A DNA stretch of 64,000 bases from Kitasatospora phosalacinea (lineage in GTDB: Bacteria > Actinomycetota > Actinomycetes > Streptomycetales > Streptomycetaceae): contig NZ_BSSA01000002.1 in assembly GCF_030268885.1 (NCBI RefSeq), positions 248,001-312,000 of the forward strand. Reading direction: 5' to 3'. The notes beneath the pieces were generated by a model, which saw only the letters and a list, made by a program, of their open reading frames with translations, had not been told where the DNA came from and did not search any database. The position numbers and the translations under genes were made by a program. This document shows positions 46,588 through 55,016 of this stretch, piece by piece (within the stretch, counting starts at the first letter, position 1; the number at the start of each line of letters is the position of its first letter).

Positions 46588-47780
46588 CGGAGCGTGACGG
46601 TGCTGCGGAAGACCGTCGCCCCCGGGCCGGTCAGGACGGTCGCGGTGCCGCGGGCGGGGAGGAACGCGGACTCGCCCCGGCGGAGCGTCAAGGTCTCTCC
46701 TGCGGAGGCGAGTTCGGCCGTGCCGGCGGTGCACAGCAGGATCTGCGGGGCGTCGCCGGGCAGGGTGGCGGGGCGGTCGGCGAGGTCGTAGCGGGAGAGC
46801 CGGAACTCGTCGATCGGCACCGGGTAGAGCCGCTCGCCGTCCGCAGCGGGCTCGGGGCGCAGGACCTCCGGGAGGCCGCTGCGGAAGTCGACCACCCGGA
46901 GCAGCTCGGGAACGTCCACGTGCTTGGGGGTGAAGCCGCAGCGCAGCACGTTGTCGGAGTTGGCCATGATCTCGACGCCGGTGCCGCGCAGGTAGGCGTG
47001 CGGCAGGCCGGCTCCGAGGTAGAGCGCCTCGCCGGGCTGCAGCAGGACGTGGTTGAGCAGCAGTCCGGCGACCAGCCCGGGGTCGCCCGGCCACTTGGCG
47101 GCGGCGAACGCGTACCCGGCCAGCTCGCCGGTCGGGTCGGACGGGGCGGCGGCGGTGACGGCGCGGGCGACGGCGTCCACGGTCTCCCGGCCCGCGGCGT
47201 CGGTCAGCCCGAGCGCCCCGGCGAGCGCCCCGGCCAGGGCCTCCGCCTCCGGCTTGGTGCGCAGCAGCTCGATCAGCGGGTCCAGCCCGGGGACGCCGAG
47301 CGAGGCCATCAGCGCGGCCGCGTCGGCGGGCGGGCGGAAGCCGCACAGCCCCTCCAGCCCCTCGTCGAGCGCGCAGATCAGCTCCGGCTTGTGGTTGTCG
47401 TCCTTGTAGTTGCGGTGCGGTGCGTCGATCGGGACGCCGCGGGCCTCCTCGTCCGCGTACCCGGCCCGGGCCTGCTCGCGGGTCGGGTGGACCTGCAGGG
47501 AGAGCGGCAGGGCCGCGGAGAGCACCTTCGCCAGGAACGGCAGCGTCGTCCCGAACCGCTCCACGGACGCGGCGCCCAGCTCGCCGACCGGGTCCGCGGC
47601 GATCACCCGGTCGAGGGCGACCGGCCCGTCGCCGCGGTCGACCAGGGACGGCGCGCCGGGGTGGGCGCCCATCCACAGCTCGGCCTGGGGCGCACCGGTG
47701 ACGGGGCGGCCGAGCAGCTCCGGGATCGCCGTGGACGAACCCCAGGCGTAGTCACGGACGGTGTTGTCGAGCCGGTCCAT
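46584..47780 (-). CDS. manA: Mannose-6-phosphate isomerase, class I
   Basis: ManA interconverts fructose 6-phosphate and mannose 6-phosphate and feeds GDP-mannose synthesis. In 398 residues it has the zinc-site motifs LSLQVHPTREQARAGYADEE and DDNHKPELICALDE, and the C-terminal LYLGAGLPHAYLRGTGVEIM. The ATG at 47780 is preceded by GGAGAA. Confidence 0.92.
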   Translation of the reverse strand: MDRLDNTVRDYAWGSSTAIPELLGRPVTGAPQAELWMGAHPGAPSLVDRGDGPVALDRVIAADPVGELGAASVERFGTTLPFLAKVLSAALPLSLQVHPTREQARAGYADEEARGVPIDAPHRNYKDDNHKPELICALDEGLEGLCGFRPPADAAALMASLGVPGLDPLIELLRTKPEAEALAGALAGALGLTDAAGRETVDAVARAVTAAAPSDPTGELAGYAFAAAKWPGDPGLVAGLLLNHVLLQPGEALYLGAGLPHAYLRGTGVEIMANSDNVLRCGFTPKHVDVPELLRVVDFRSGLPEVLRPEPAADGERLYPVPIDEFRLSRYDLADRPATLPGDAPQILLCTAGTAELASAGETLTLRRGESAFLPARGTATVLTGPGATVFRSTVTLR

Positions 47781-47987
47781 CAAGTTCTCCCGGAATGGTG
47801 GGTGCCGAACTGCCAGGTACGAGGAGAGCACCGACAATAGTCGACGCCCCCGGGCCGCCCGCCCGCTCGGTGATCACCCTCCTGGGCGTGCCCACCCGGC
47901 GGCACCCGGGTCTTCCGGCCAGGCTGTTCGGTACGGGACCGCCCTCGGGCCCGCCGCACCGACCACCGGACCGAGCAGGGAGCAGCC

Positions 47988-48944
47988 GTGAACGCGTCAC
48001 CGCCCGACGAGAGCGCCCACGGCCGCCCGACGGGCGCCGCCCCGGCCCCCCGCCCGCTGCAGGTCGAGGTCTTCACCGGCCCGGAGAGCGCGTTCTTCGC
48101 CACCTCCAGCCTGATCATGGGCGAGCGCACGGCGATCCTGGTCGACGCCCAGCTGACCCGCAGCGCGGGCCGGGAGCTCGCCGAGTGGATCGCGGGCAAG
48201 GGCCGCGACCTGCTCGCCATCGTGGTCACCCACCAGCACCCCGACCACTACTTCGGCGCCGAGGAGGTGCTGCGGCTCTTCCCGACCGCGCACCTGCTGG
48301 CCGCGCCCTCGGTGGTCGAGGGCATCGGGCGGACCGCGGCGGCGAAGGTCGCTCAGTGGAAGCCGGTCTACGGCGACGACGTCCCGGACCAGCCGCTGCT
48401 GCCCGCGCCGCTGCTCCCGCAGCCGCTGATGATCGACGGCCAGCTGATCCGCGTCCTGCAGCTCGGCCAGGGCGACAGCGCGGGCTCCACCGTCGTCCAC
48501 CTGCCGAGCATCCGCACCGTGGTCGCGGGCGACTTCGTCTACAACGGCACCCACGTCTGGACGGCCGACACCGATCCCGACGCCCGCGGCCAGTGGTCGC
48601 ACAACCTCGGCCTGATCGCCGACCTCGGCGTGGACCGGGTCGTCGCCGGGCACCGCGCCCCCGGCGCGGACGACGCCGCGCACCGGGTGCTCGCCTTCAC
48701 CGCGGGCTACCTGCGCGACTTCGACGAGGCGCTGCACGACCACCCGGACGACCCGGAGGCGCTCGTCGCCGCGGTGAACGCCCGCTACGGCGGTCTGACC
48801 CTGCCGGCGATCCTGGAGCACGGCGCGGCGGCGAACACCGCCCGCCGGGAGATCCCGACCGAGCCGACCGGGCCGACCGGGCCGGACGGGGAAACCGCGG
48901 AGGACGGGGCGGTCGAGGCCGAGGTCGGCGACGGCGAGCGGTGA
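47988..48944 (+). CDS. MBL-fold metallohydrolase
   Basis: The 318-residue protein has the metallo-beta-lactamase motif THQHPDHYFG (81-90) and later histidine/aspartate ligands in VVAGDFVYNGTHVW and VVAGHRAPG. The fold hydrolyses esters or thioesters of unknown identity. The GTG start has GGGAG upstream. It is followed by mobA after 10 bases. Confidence 0.85.
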   Translation: MNASPPDESAHGRPTGAAPAPRPLQVEVFTGPESAFFATSSLIMGERTAILVDAQLTRSAGRELAEWIAGKGRDLLAIVVTHQHPDHYFGAEEVLRLFPTAHLLAAPSVVEGIGRTAAAKVAQWKPVYGDDVPDQPLLPAPLLPQPLMIDGQLIRVLQLGQGDSAGSTVVHLPSIRTVVAGDFVYNGTHVWTADTDPDARGQWSHNLGLIADLGVDRVVAGHRAPGADDAAHRVLAFTAGYLRDFDEALHDHPDDPEALVAAVNARYGGLTLPAILEHGAAANTARREIPTEPTGPTGPDGETAEDGAVEAEVGDGER

Positions 48945-48954
48945 TACTGCCGGG

Positions 48955-49536
48955 GTGACGGAGAGCGGGTACGACGCGGTGGTGGCGGCCGGCGGTGCGG
49001 GGCGCCGGCTCGGCGGGGCGGACAAACCGGCGCTGACGGTCGGCGGCCGTCCGCTGCTGGACCGGGTGCTGGCGGCCTGCCCGGACGCCCGGGCGGTGCT
49101 GGTGGTCGGCCCCGAGCGGCCGACCGAACGGGGCGGGGTGCGCTGGCTGCGCGAGGACCCGCCGGGCGGCGGGCCGGTCGCGGCGGTGGCCGCCGCCCTG
49201 CCCGCGGTGACCGCGCCGCGGGTCCTGCTGCTCGCCGCGGACCTGCCGTTCCTGGACGCCGCGACGGTGCGGCGGCTGCTGGCCGCGCTCGACGACCCCG
49301 CCCGCGACGGCGCCCTCCTGGTCGACGCCGCGGGCCGCGACCAGCCCCTGGCCGCCGCCTACCGCACCGCCCCGCTGCGGGCCGCGCTCGCCGCGCTGGG
49401 CGACCCGGCCGGGCGGCCGCTGCGCCGCCTCCTCGACGGTCTGCGCCTGGCCCGGCTGCCCGATCCGGCGGGTGCCTCCTTCGACTGCGACACCTGGGAC
49501 GAGCTGGCGGCGGCCCGCGAGCGGGCGGGCGACTGA
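48955..49536 (+). CDS. mobA: Molybdenum cofactor guanylyltransferase-like protein
   Basis: The 193-residue protein has the nucleotidyltransferase loop AAGGAGRRLGGADKPAL (11-27) and the acidic motif LLLAADLPFLDAA, as in MobA, which links GMP to molybdopterin. The GTG start has a GATACT -10-like element 6 bases before it, so it may be leaderless. Linkage to moeA supports the cofactor role. Confidence 0.88.
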   Translation: MTESGYDAVVAAGGAGRRLGGADKPALTVGGRPLLDRVLAACPDARAVLVVGPERPTERGGVRWLREDPPGGGPVAAVAAALPAVTAPRVLLLAADLPFLDAATVRRLLAALDDPARDGALLVDAAGRDQPLAAAYRTAPLRAALAALGDPAGRPLRRLLDGLRLARLPDPAGASFDCDTWDELAAARERAGD

Positions 49537-49655
49537 GCGCTCGGGGCCCGCGGGCGGGCGTCTCACGGCGGGCGGGGGCGGGCGGTGAGCGAAACGAACC
49601 GCGGTGCTCACCGGGGAAGCGGCGTGCCGGGGGCCGGATCGGGCAGCATGGCGTC

Positions 49656-49931
49656 ATGGAACGCACACTGGACGACTGGATGGCCGCGGCCGCTGCCGAA
49701 CTGGGCGTGGAGCTGGACGTGGACGTCCGCGGGCTGCTGGACATGACCCGGGTGGTCGCGCACGGCGTCGAGCGCCCGGCCGCGCCGCTCACCGCGTTCC
49801 TGGTCGGCTACGCGGCGGCCGCGGGCGGCGGCGGGGCGGCGGCGGTGGCCGCGGCGAACGCCAGGGTGACGGAGCTGGCCGGGCGCTGGGCCGCGGAGAC
49901 CGACCGGGCGGACGGGGCGGACGGGCGGTGA
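49656..49931 (+). CDS. DUF6457 small protein between mobA and moeA
   Basis: The 91-residue protein starts MERTLDDWMAAAAAELGVEL, with LDMTRVVAHGVERPAAPLTA in the middle. It matches DUF6457, a small helical family found beside molybdenum-cofactor genes in actinobacteria. Its TGA overlaps the GTG of moeA, so translation is coupled. Function is unknown; context suggests molybdopterin metabolism. Confidence 0.75.
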   Translation: MERTLDDWMAAAAAELGVELDVDVRGLLDMTRVVAHGVERPAAPLTAFLVGYAAAAGGGGAAAVAAANARVTELAGRWAAETDRADGADGR

Positions 49932-51157
49932 GCCGGGCGGCGGCGGAACGGGCGGAGGAGGTCAGGGTGACCTCCGGGGCGACCACGTTGCGCGGGTGCC
50001 CGTGGCCGGCGGCCCGGCAGGCGGCGCGGTCGGCGGCCCGCCCGCTGCCGGTGGAGCGGGTGGAGCTGGCGGCGGCGACCGGGCGGACGCTCGCCGAGCC
50101 GCTGGTGGCGCTCACCGACCTGCCCGCCTTCGACACCTCGGCGATGGACGGCTGGGCGGTGGCCGGGCCGGGCCCGTGGCGGCTGTCCGGCCGGGTGCTG
50201 GCGGGCCAGGACTGCGCGCCGCTGGCGGACGGTGCGGCGGTGGAGATCGCCACCGGCGCCCAACTACCGCCCGGCGCCACCGGGGTGCTCCGGCGCGAGC
50301 ACGGCGTGCGCACCGAACTCCCGGACGGCACCGCCCAGCTGCGCGGCGAGGTGGTGCCCGGCCAGGACGTCCGGCCGCGCGGCCAGGAGTGCGGCCGGAG
50401 CGAGGAACTGCTGCCCGCCGGGCTGCCGGTGACCCCGGCGGTGCTCGGGCTGGCCGCCGCGGCCGGGCACGACCGGCTGGCGGTGCACCGGCGGCCGACC
50501 GTGGAGCTGCTGGTGCTGGGCGACGAGCTGCTGGTGTCCGGGCTGCCCGGGCCGGGGCGGGTGCGGGACGCGCTGGGCCCGCTGCTGCCGCCGTGGCTGG
50601 CCGGGGCGGGGGCCGAACTGCTGGGCAGCCGCCACGTCCGGGACGACTTCGGACTGCTGCGGGACGCCGTCCGGCACTCGCCCGCCGACCTGGTGCTGAC
50701 CACCGGCGGGACGGCCGCCGGGCCGGTGGACTTCCTGCACGCCGCGCTGGAGGCGACCGGCGGGCACCCGCTGGTGGACGGGGTGGCGGTGCGGCCCGGG
50801 CACCCGATGCTGCTGGCGGCGCTGCCGGGCGGACGCCACCTGGTGGGCCTGCCCGGCAACCCGCTGGCCGCGGTGGCGGGCACCCTCACGCTGGCCCTGC
50901 CGCTGCTGCACGCGCTGTCCGGCCGCACCGCCCCGGCCGCCGGACCCGCCGAGCCGCTGGCCGTCGCGCTGCCCGGCCACCCGGCCGACACCCGGCTGCA
51001 CCCGGTGCGCCGCACCGCCGCCGGGCTGGCCCCGCTGCCGCACGACGGCCCGGCGATGCTGCGCGGCCTGGCCCGGGCCGAGGCGCTGGCGGTCGTCCCG
51101 CCCGGCGGCCTGGCGGCGGGGGAGTGCGCCGAGGTGCTGGCGCTGCCGCTGTCCTGA
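49928..51157 (+). CDS. moeA: Molybdopterin molybdenumtransferase MoeA
   Basis: MoeA inserts molybdate into adenylylated molybdopterin. In 409 residues it has DLPAFDTSAMDGWAVAG, ATGAQLPPGATGVLRREHG, LVLTTGGTAAGPVDFLHAAL and LVGLPGNPLAAVAGTLTLAL. The first 40 residues are not typical. GTG 49928 overlaps the previous stop. Confidence 0.9.
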   Translation: MSRAAAERAEEVRVTSGATTLRGCPWPAARQAARSAARPLPVERVELAAATGRTLAEPLVALTDLPAFDTSAMDGWAVAGPGPWRLSGRVLAGQDCAPLADGAAVEIATGAQLPPGATGVLRREHGVRTELPDGTAQLRGEVVPGQDVRPRGQECGRSEELLPAGLPVTPAVLGLAAAAGHDRLAVHRRPTVELLVLGDELLVSGLPGPGRVRDALGPLLPPWLAGAGAELLGSRHVRDDFGLLRDAVRHSPADLVLTTGGTAAGPVDFLHAALEATGGHPLVDGVAVRPGHPMLLAALPGGRHLVGLPGNPLAAVAGTLTLALPLLHALSGRTAPAAGPAEPLAVALPGHPADTRLHPVRRTAAGLAPLPHDGPAMLRGLARAEALAVVPPGGLAAGECAEVLALPLS

Positions 51158-51171
51158 GGCCCGGGCGGGAT

Positions 51172-51185
51172 GTTCCACGTGGAAC
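51172..51185. promoter_or_regulatory. parS: parS-type site
   Basis: GTTCCACGTGGAAC lies 14 bases past the moeA stop, in the gap before the convergent potassium channel gene. Confidence 0.82.
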
Positions 51186-51258
51186 CGGACCGCTCGCGTC
51201 CGGGGAGCGCGGCGGGGGAACGCGGTGGGAGAACGCGTCCGGGAGCGCGTCGGCCTCG

Positions 51259-51272
51259 GTTCCACGTGGAAC
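51259..51272. promoter_or_regulatory. parS: parS-type site
   Basis: GTTCCACGTGGAAC is the centre of a 26-bp perfect palindrome (51253-51278), 87 bases from the previous site and just before the potassium channel stop. Confidence 0.82.
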
Positions 51273-51289
51273 CGAGGCGTCGGCGGGCG

Positions 51290-52456
51290 TCAGTGGGCGA
51301 CCGGGGTGCCCGGCTTGATGACGATCAGGCGGTCGGTGAGCTGCAGGGTGGCGGCCTCCGGCTCGGTGTAGTTGAGCACCCGGCGGCCGCGGACCACCGC
51401 CACCACCAGGTCGTCCAGCTCGCGCGGGTTGCGTCCGGCCTCGGCCTTGGTGACGGGGCGTTCGGCGACGTCCAGGCCGTTGCCGTAGGTCAGCAGGTCC
51501 TCCATCACCGACCCCGCGTTCGGGCTGAGCATCGACATGCCGAGCAGTCGGCCCGCGGAGCTGGACGAGGTGACCACCACGTCCGCGCCGCTCTGCCGCA
51601 GCAGCGGGGCGTTCTCGTCCTCGCGGACGGCGGCGACCACGGTGGCGCCCTTGTTCAGCTGGCGGGCGGTCAGCGTGATCAGGGCGGCGGTGTCGTCCCG
51701 CTCCGGGGCGACCACCACCTGCGCGGCGCGCGGCAGTTCGGCCCGGAGCAGGGTCGCGGCCCGGGTCGCGTCGCCGAGCACGCCGACCAGCCCGTCGTGG
51801 GTGGCCTGGTCGATCGCCTTGGCCTGCGGGTCGACCACCACGATGGACTCCTTCGGGACGCCCTGCCCGAGCAGGGTGTCCACGGCGCTGCGGCCCTTGG
51901 TGCCGTAGCCGATGACGACGGTGTGGTCCCGCACGGTCTGCCTCCAGCGTTCGATCCGCCACTGCAGGCGGGTGCGTTCGGTGAGCACTTCGAGAGTCGT
52001 GCCGACCAGGATGATCAGGAAGAGCACGCGCAGCGGCGTGATCACGAAGATGTTCACCAGCCGCGCGCTGTCGCTCACCGGGGTGATGTCGCCGTACCCG
52101 GTGGTGGAGAGGGTGACGGTGGCGTAGTACGCCGAGTCGAGCAGGCTGACCGAGGAGTCCGCGTTGTCGTGGTAGCCCGCGTGGTCCGCGTACACGATCA
52201 GCGTGGTGGCCACCAGCACGCCCAGGGCCAGCAGCAGGCGGCGGGCGACCTGGCGCAGCGGCGGGCGGGTCCGCCGGGCCGGCAGGGCGATCCGCCGGGT
52301 GGGGTCGATGGTGTCGGTGCCCGTGTCCCGGAAGCGGTTGAGCGTCAGGCGGGACGGCCGGGCACCCGTGTCGTGGGGCGGCGTGGAATTCGGCACAGGC
52401 ACAAGGATGGGGGGTCCGAACGGCGCCGGGGGGCGGTGGGGGCGGAGTGTCGCCAC
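51290..52456 (-). CDS. Potassium channel with RCK domain
   Basis: The protein has 388 residues. Two transmembrane helices (about 71-91 and 133-153) flank a pore helix and the selectivity filter TTGYGD (118-123). A RCK/TrkA-N domain follows with VVIGYGTKGRSAVDTLLGQG, then a RCK-C domain with LTDRLIVIKPG. This is a MthK-like channel gated by a cytosolic ligand ring. The GTG start at 52456 has no clear ribosome site, so the first 45 residues are uncertain. Confidence 0.86.
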   Translation of the reverse strand: MATLRPHRPPAPFGPPILVPVPNSTPPHDTGARPSRLTLNRFRDTGTDTIDPTRRIALPARRTRPPLRQVARRLLLALGVLVATTLIVYADHAGYHDNADSSVSLLDSAYYATVTLSTTGYGDITPVSDSARLVNIFVITPLRVLFLIILVGTTLEVLTERTRLQWRIERWRQTVRDHTVVIGYGTKGRSAVDTLLGQGVPKESIVVVDPQAKAIDQATHDGLVGVLGDATRAATLLRAELPRAAQVVVAPERDDTAALITLTARQLNKGATVVAAVREDENAPLLRQSGADVVVTSSSSAGRLLGMSMLSPNAGSVMEDLLTYGNGLDVAERPVTKAEAGRNPRELDDLVVAVVRGRRVLNYTEPEAATLQLTDRLIVIKPGTPVAH

Positions 52457-52535
52457 CCTGTCACCGGGGCCCCGCCGACCCTGACGGACTGTCCGTTGAC
52501 GGCGAGGGGGCCGGGGTGCGAAGGGGACGGGGGCG

Positions 52536-52541
52536 TAGCGT
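52536..52541 (+). promoter_or_regulatory. -10 element for leaderless oxidoreductase gene
   Basis: TAGCGT ends 7 bases before ATG 52549, with no ribosome site between. Confidence 0.45.
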
Positions 52542-52548
52542 GGCGGCC

Positions 52549-53535
52549 ATGCGAGCCATCACGATTCCCGAGCCCGGCGGCCCCGAGCGGCTGGTCTGGG
52601 CCGAGGTCCCCGATCCCGTCCCGGCGGCCGGCGAAGTGCTGGTCGAGGTCGCCGCCACCGCGGTCAACCGGGCCGACCTGCTGCAGCGCCAGGGCTTCTA
52701 CGACCCGCCGCCCGGCAGTTCGCCGTACCCCGGCCTGGAGTGCGCGGGCCGGATCACCGCGCTCGGCCCCGGAGTGGCCGGCTGGGCGGTCGGCGACGAG
52801 GTCTGCGCGCTGCTCGCGGGCGGCGGGTACGCGCAGCAGGTCGCCGTCCCGGCCGGTCAACTGCTGCCGGTGCCGAAGGGGTTGACCGCCCAGCAGGCGG
52901 CGGCGCTGCCCGAGGTGGCCTGCACGGTGTGGTCCAACGTGTTCCAGGTCGCCCACCTGCGCCCCGGCGAGACCGTCCTGCTGCACGGCGGCGCCAGCGG
53001 CATCGGCACCATGGCGATCCAGCTCGCCAAGGCCGTCGGCGCCCGGGTCGCGGTCACCGCGGGCAGTCCCGAGAAGCTCGCCCGCTGCGCCGAGCTCGGC
53101 GCCGACCTGCTGATCGACTACCACCGGCAGGACTTCGTCGCGGAGGTCGCCGCGCTCGGCGGGGCCGACGTGATCCTCGACATCATCGGCGCCAAGTACC
53201 TGCAGCGGAACGTCGACGCACTGGCCGTCAACGGGCGCCTGGTGGTGATCGGCCTGCAGGGCGGCGTCAAGGCCGAGGTCAACCTCTCCACCCTGCTCGG
53301 CAAGCGCGCCGCGCTGGTCGCCACCAACCTGCGCGGCCGCCCGCTCGGCGAGAAGGCCGCCATCGTCGCGGCCGTCCGGGAGCACGTCTGGCCGCTGGTC
53401 GAGGCGGGCGTGGTCCGTCCGGTCGTCGACCGCGTCCTGCCGATCACCGACGCGGCCGAGGCCCACCGGGTGGTCGAGGACGGGGACCAGGTCGGCAAGG
53501 TCGTGCTGGAGGTCCCGGGCGGCCCGCAGGACTGA
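52549..53535 (+). CDS. NAD(P)H-quinone oxidoreductase, zeta-crystallin type
   Basis: The 328-residue protein is a zinc-free medium-chain dehydrogenase: it has VNRADLLQRQGFYDPPPGSS, the Rossmann motif LLHGGASGIGTMAIQLAK and AGSPEKLARCAELGADLLID. Such enzymes reduce quinones or enones with NADPH. The gene is divergent from the potassium channel. Confidence 0.88.
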   Translation: MRAITIPEPGGPERLVWAEVPDPVPAAGEVLVEVAATAVNRADLLQRQGFYDPPPGSSPYPGLECAGRITALGPGVAGWAVGDEVCALLAGGGYAQQVAVPAGQLLPVPKGLTAQQAAALPEVACTVWSNVFQVAHLRPGETVLLHGGASGIGTMAIQLAKAVGARVAVTAGSPEKLARCAELGADLLIDYHRQDFVAEVAALGGADVILDIIGAKYLQRNVDALAVNGRLVVIGLQGGVKAEVNLSTLLGKRAALVATNLRGRPLGEKAAIVAAVREHVWPLVEAGVVRPVVDRVLPITDAAEAHRVVEDGDQVGKVVLEVPGGPQD

Positions 53536-53617
53536 CCGGCGGGGTGGCGGGGCGTCCGGGCCGGCGTCGCGCTCGCGGCCGTGCAGCTGCCCGGTCGGTC
53601 CTCGACCTGCTCCGCCT

Positions 53618-53645
53618 CGACGGCCGACGGCCGACGGCCGACGGC
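53618..53645. repeat. Four 7-bp tandem repeats
   Basis: CGACGGC repeats four times head to tail in the 325-base gap 53536-53860. The gap otherwise shows only the Crp-like site and no gene. Confidence 0.6.
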
Positions 53646-53786
53646 GTCGTCGGGGCGCGAGTGCCGGGCCGGCGGACGGCGGTCTCCGGAGGCCCCGGGG
53701 GCCCGGTCCCCGCCCCGCTCCCCGGTGGCGGTGCGGAGCGGCGGTAGCAAGGCCGGGGCGCCCGATATGCCTGGTTCGCGATGGTA

Positions 53787-53802
53787 TGTGAGTCTGGTCA
53801 CA
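53787..53802. promoter_or_regulatory. Crp-like operator
   Basis: TGTGAGTCTGGTCACA fits both the symmetric TGTGA-N6-TCACA rule and the S. coelicolor Crp pattern GTG-N6-GNCAC. It lies 58 bases before the secreted-protein gene at 53861. Confidence 0.55.
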
Positions 53803-53860
53803 AGCTGTTCCGCCTCCGCCCGCATCCCCCTGCGGCGGCCGTCGGGAGGACCTGCTTTCC

Positions 53861-54934
53861 ATGCTCGCTCGCCGCCGCTCCGTGCCCGCCGCCCCGGTCC
53901 GCGCCACCGTCGCCCGTCCGCTCGCGCTGCGCCGTTGGGCGGCGCTGACCGGCGCGGCGGTGCCGCTGCTGCTGGCCGTTCCGGCCCTGGCCGCCGATCC
54001 GGCGGCCGCCGCCCGGCAGCAGGCGCAGGCGCAGCTGGACGCGGCCCGGCAGCAGGCGCGGGCCCAGCTGGACGCGGCCCGGCAGCAGGTGGCGGGGCTC
54101 GCGGCGGGGGTCACCGCGCTGCCCGGGAGCCCGCTGCCGAGCGGCGCGCTGCCCGGCAGTCCGGCGCCCGGCAGTCCGGAGCCCGCCGCGGGGCGTCCGC
54201 CGGGCGGCGCGATATCCGGGACGGCGGTGCCGTCGGCCCCGGCCACCGGGACCGCCACGGCCACCCGGGCGGCCGCCTCGCCGCTCGTCCCGCCGGTCGT
54301 CGCACCGCTCCCGTCCGCCCCGGTCGAGCCCTCGCAGCCCGCGCGGCCGTCGGAGGAGCCGCAGCCGGCGCAGTCGCCGGAACCGTCCCCGTCCCCCTCT
54401 CCTTCCCCTACGCCCGCGCCCACTCCGACGCCCCCGGCGCCCTCCGGTACGGCCGGGGAGCCGCAGCCGTCCACGGGCCCCGGGCACGGGCGGCACCAGC
54501 AGCCGGTGGTGCCGATGTTCCCCGCGGAGCCGTGGACGCCGTGGACGCCCGGAGCGGGTGGGGCGGGCGGGCCGGACGGCGGCCGGCCGGGGGTGCCGGA
54601 CGCGGGGGAGGAGGGGGACGCGGCCACCGCCCCGCCGAGCACGCACACGGGCACGGGCACGGGCGAGACCCTCGGCCCGGACGCGGACACCGACCCGGGC
54701 GCGGCCCTGGGAGCGGACCCGGGCGTCGGCACCGCACCGGACGACCTGGCGGGCGCGCCCGCGGAGGAGTCGGCCGCGGCGGGCGGGGTGCTGGCCGCGG
54801 GCCCGGTGGTGCCGGTGCTCCCGTCGCTGCACCACCGGAGCGACCCGTCCGCCCGGCTGCTGCCGCTGGGCGTCGGTCTGGGGCTGATGGGCCTGGGCCT
54901 GGGCCTGGTGGGGCTGCGGCTGCGCCGCCGCTAG
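53861..54934 (+). CDS. Secreted, Pro/Ala/Ser-rich, C-terminally anchored protein
   Basis: The 357-residue protein has a signal peptide (about 27-45, WAALTGAAVPLLLAVPALAA), a short helical segment with repeated AQLDAARQQ units (50-75), a long Pro/Ser/Thr/Gly-rich low-complexity region, and a C-terminal hydrophobic helix followed by RLRRR, which suggests wall or membrane anchoring. ATG 53861 follows GGGAGG. No enzymatic motif is seen; it may be a surface protein of stalk type. Confidence 0.75.
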   Translation: MLARRRSVPAAPVRATVARPLALRRWAALTGAAVPLLLAVPALAADPAAAARQQAQAQLDAARQQARAQLDAARQQVAGLAAGVTALPGSPLPSGALPGSPAPGSPEPAAGRPPGGAISGTAVPSAPATGTATATRAAASPLVPPVVAPLPSAPVEPSQPARPSEEPQPAQSPEPSPSPSPSPTPAPTPTPPAPSGTAGEPQPSTGPGHGRHQQPVVPMFPAEPWTPWTPGAGGAGGPDGGRPGVPDAGEEGDAATAPPSTHTGTGTGETLGPDADTDPGAALGADPGVGTAPDDLAGAPAEESAAAGGVLAAGPVVPVLPSLHHRSDPSARLLPLGVGLGLMGLGLGLVGLRLRRR

Positions 54935-54980
54935 GCCGTGCCCGGCCGTCCGGTCCGGGACGATCGGCGGGTCAGCTTCG

Positions 54981-55010
54981 TTGACCATCGTGGTGGACGA
55001 AGCATATGAA
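54981..55010 (+). promoter_or_regulatory. Promoter of bpa, apparently leaderless
   Basis: TTGACC (54981-54986) and TATGAA (55005-55010) are spaced by 18 bases, so transcription should start at or next to ATG 55017. The GGAG seen at 55011 is too close to that ATG to be a normal ribosome site. Confidence 0.6.
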
Positions 55011-55016
55011 GGAGCT

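Noticed and set aside
47792..47796. GGAAT as a SigR -35 ahead of the MBL hydrolase gene
   Set aside because: No GTT is found 18 or 19 bases downstream.
53618..53645. Tandem CGACGGC repeats as a CRISPR array
   Set aside because: The units are 7 bp with no spacers, and no cas genes occur in the window.
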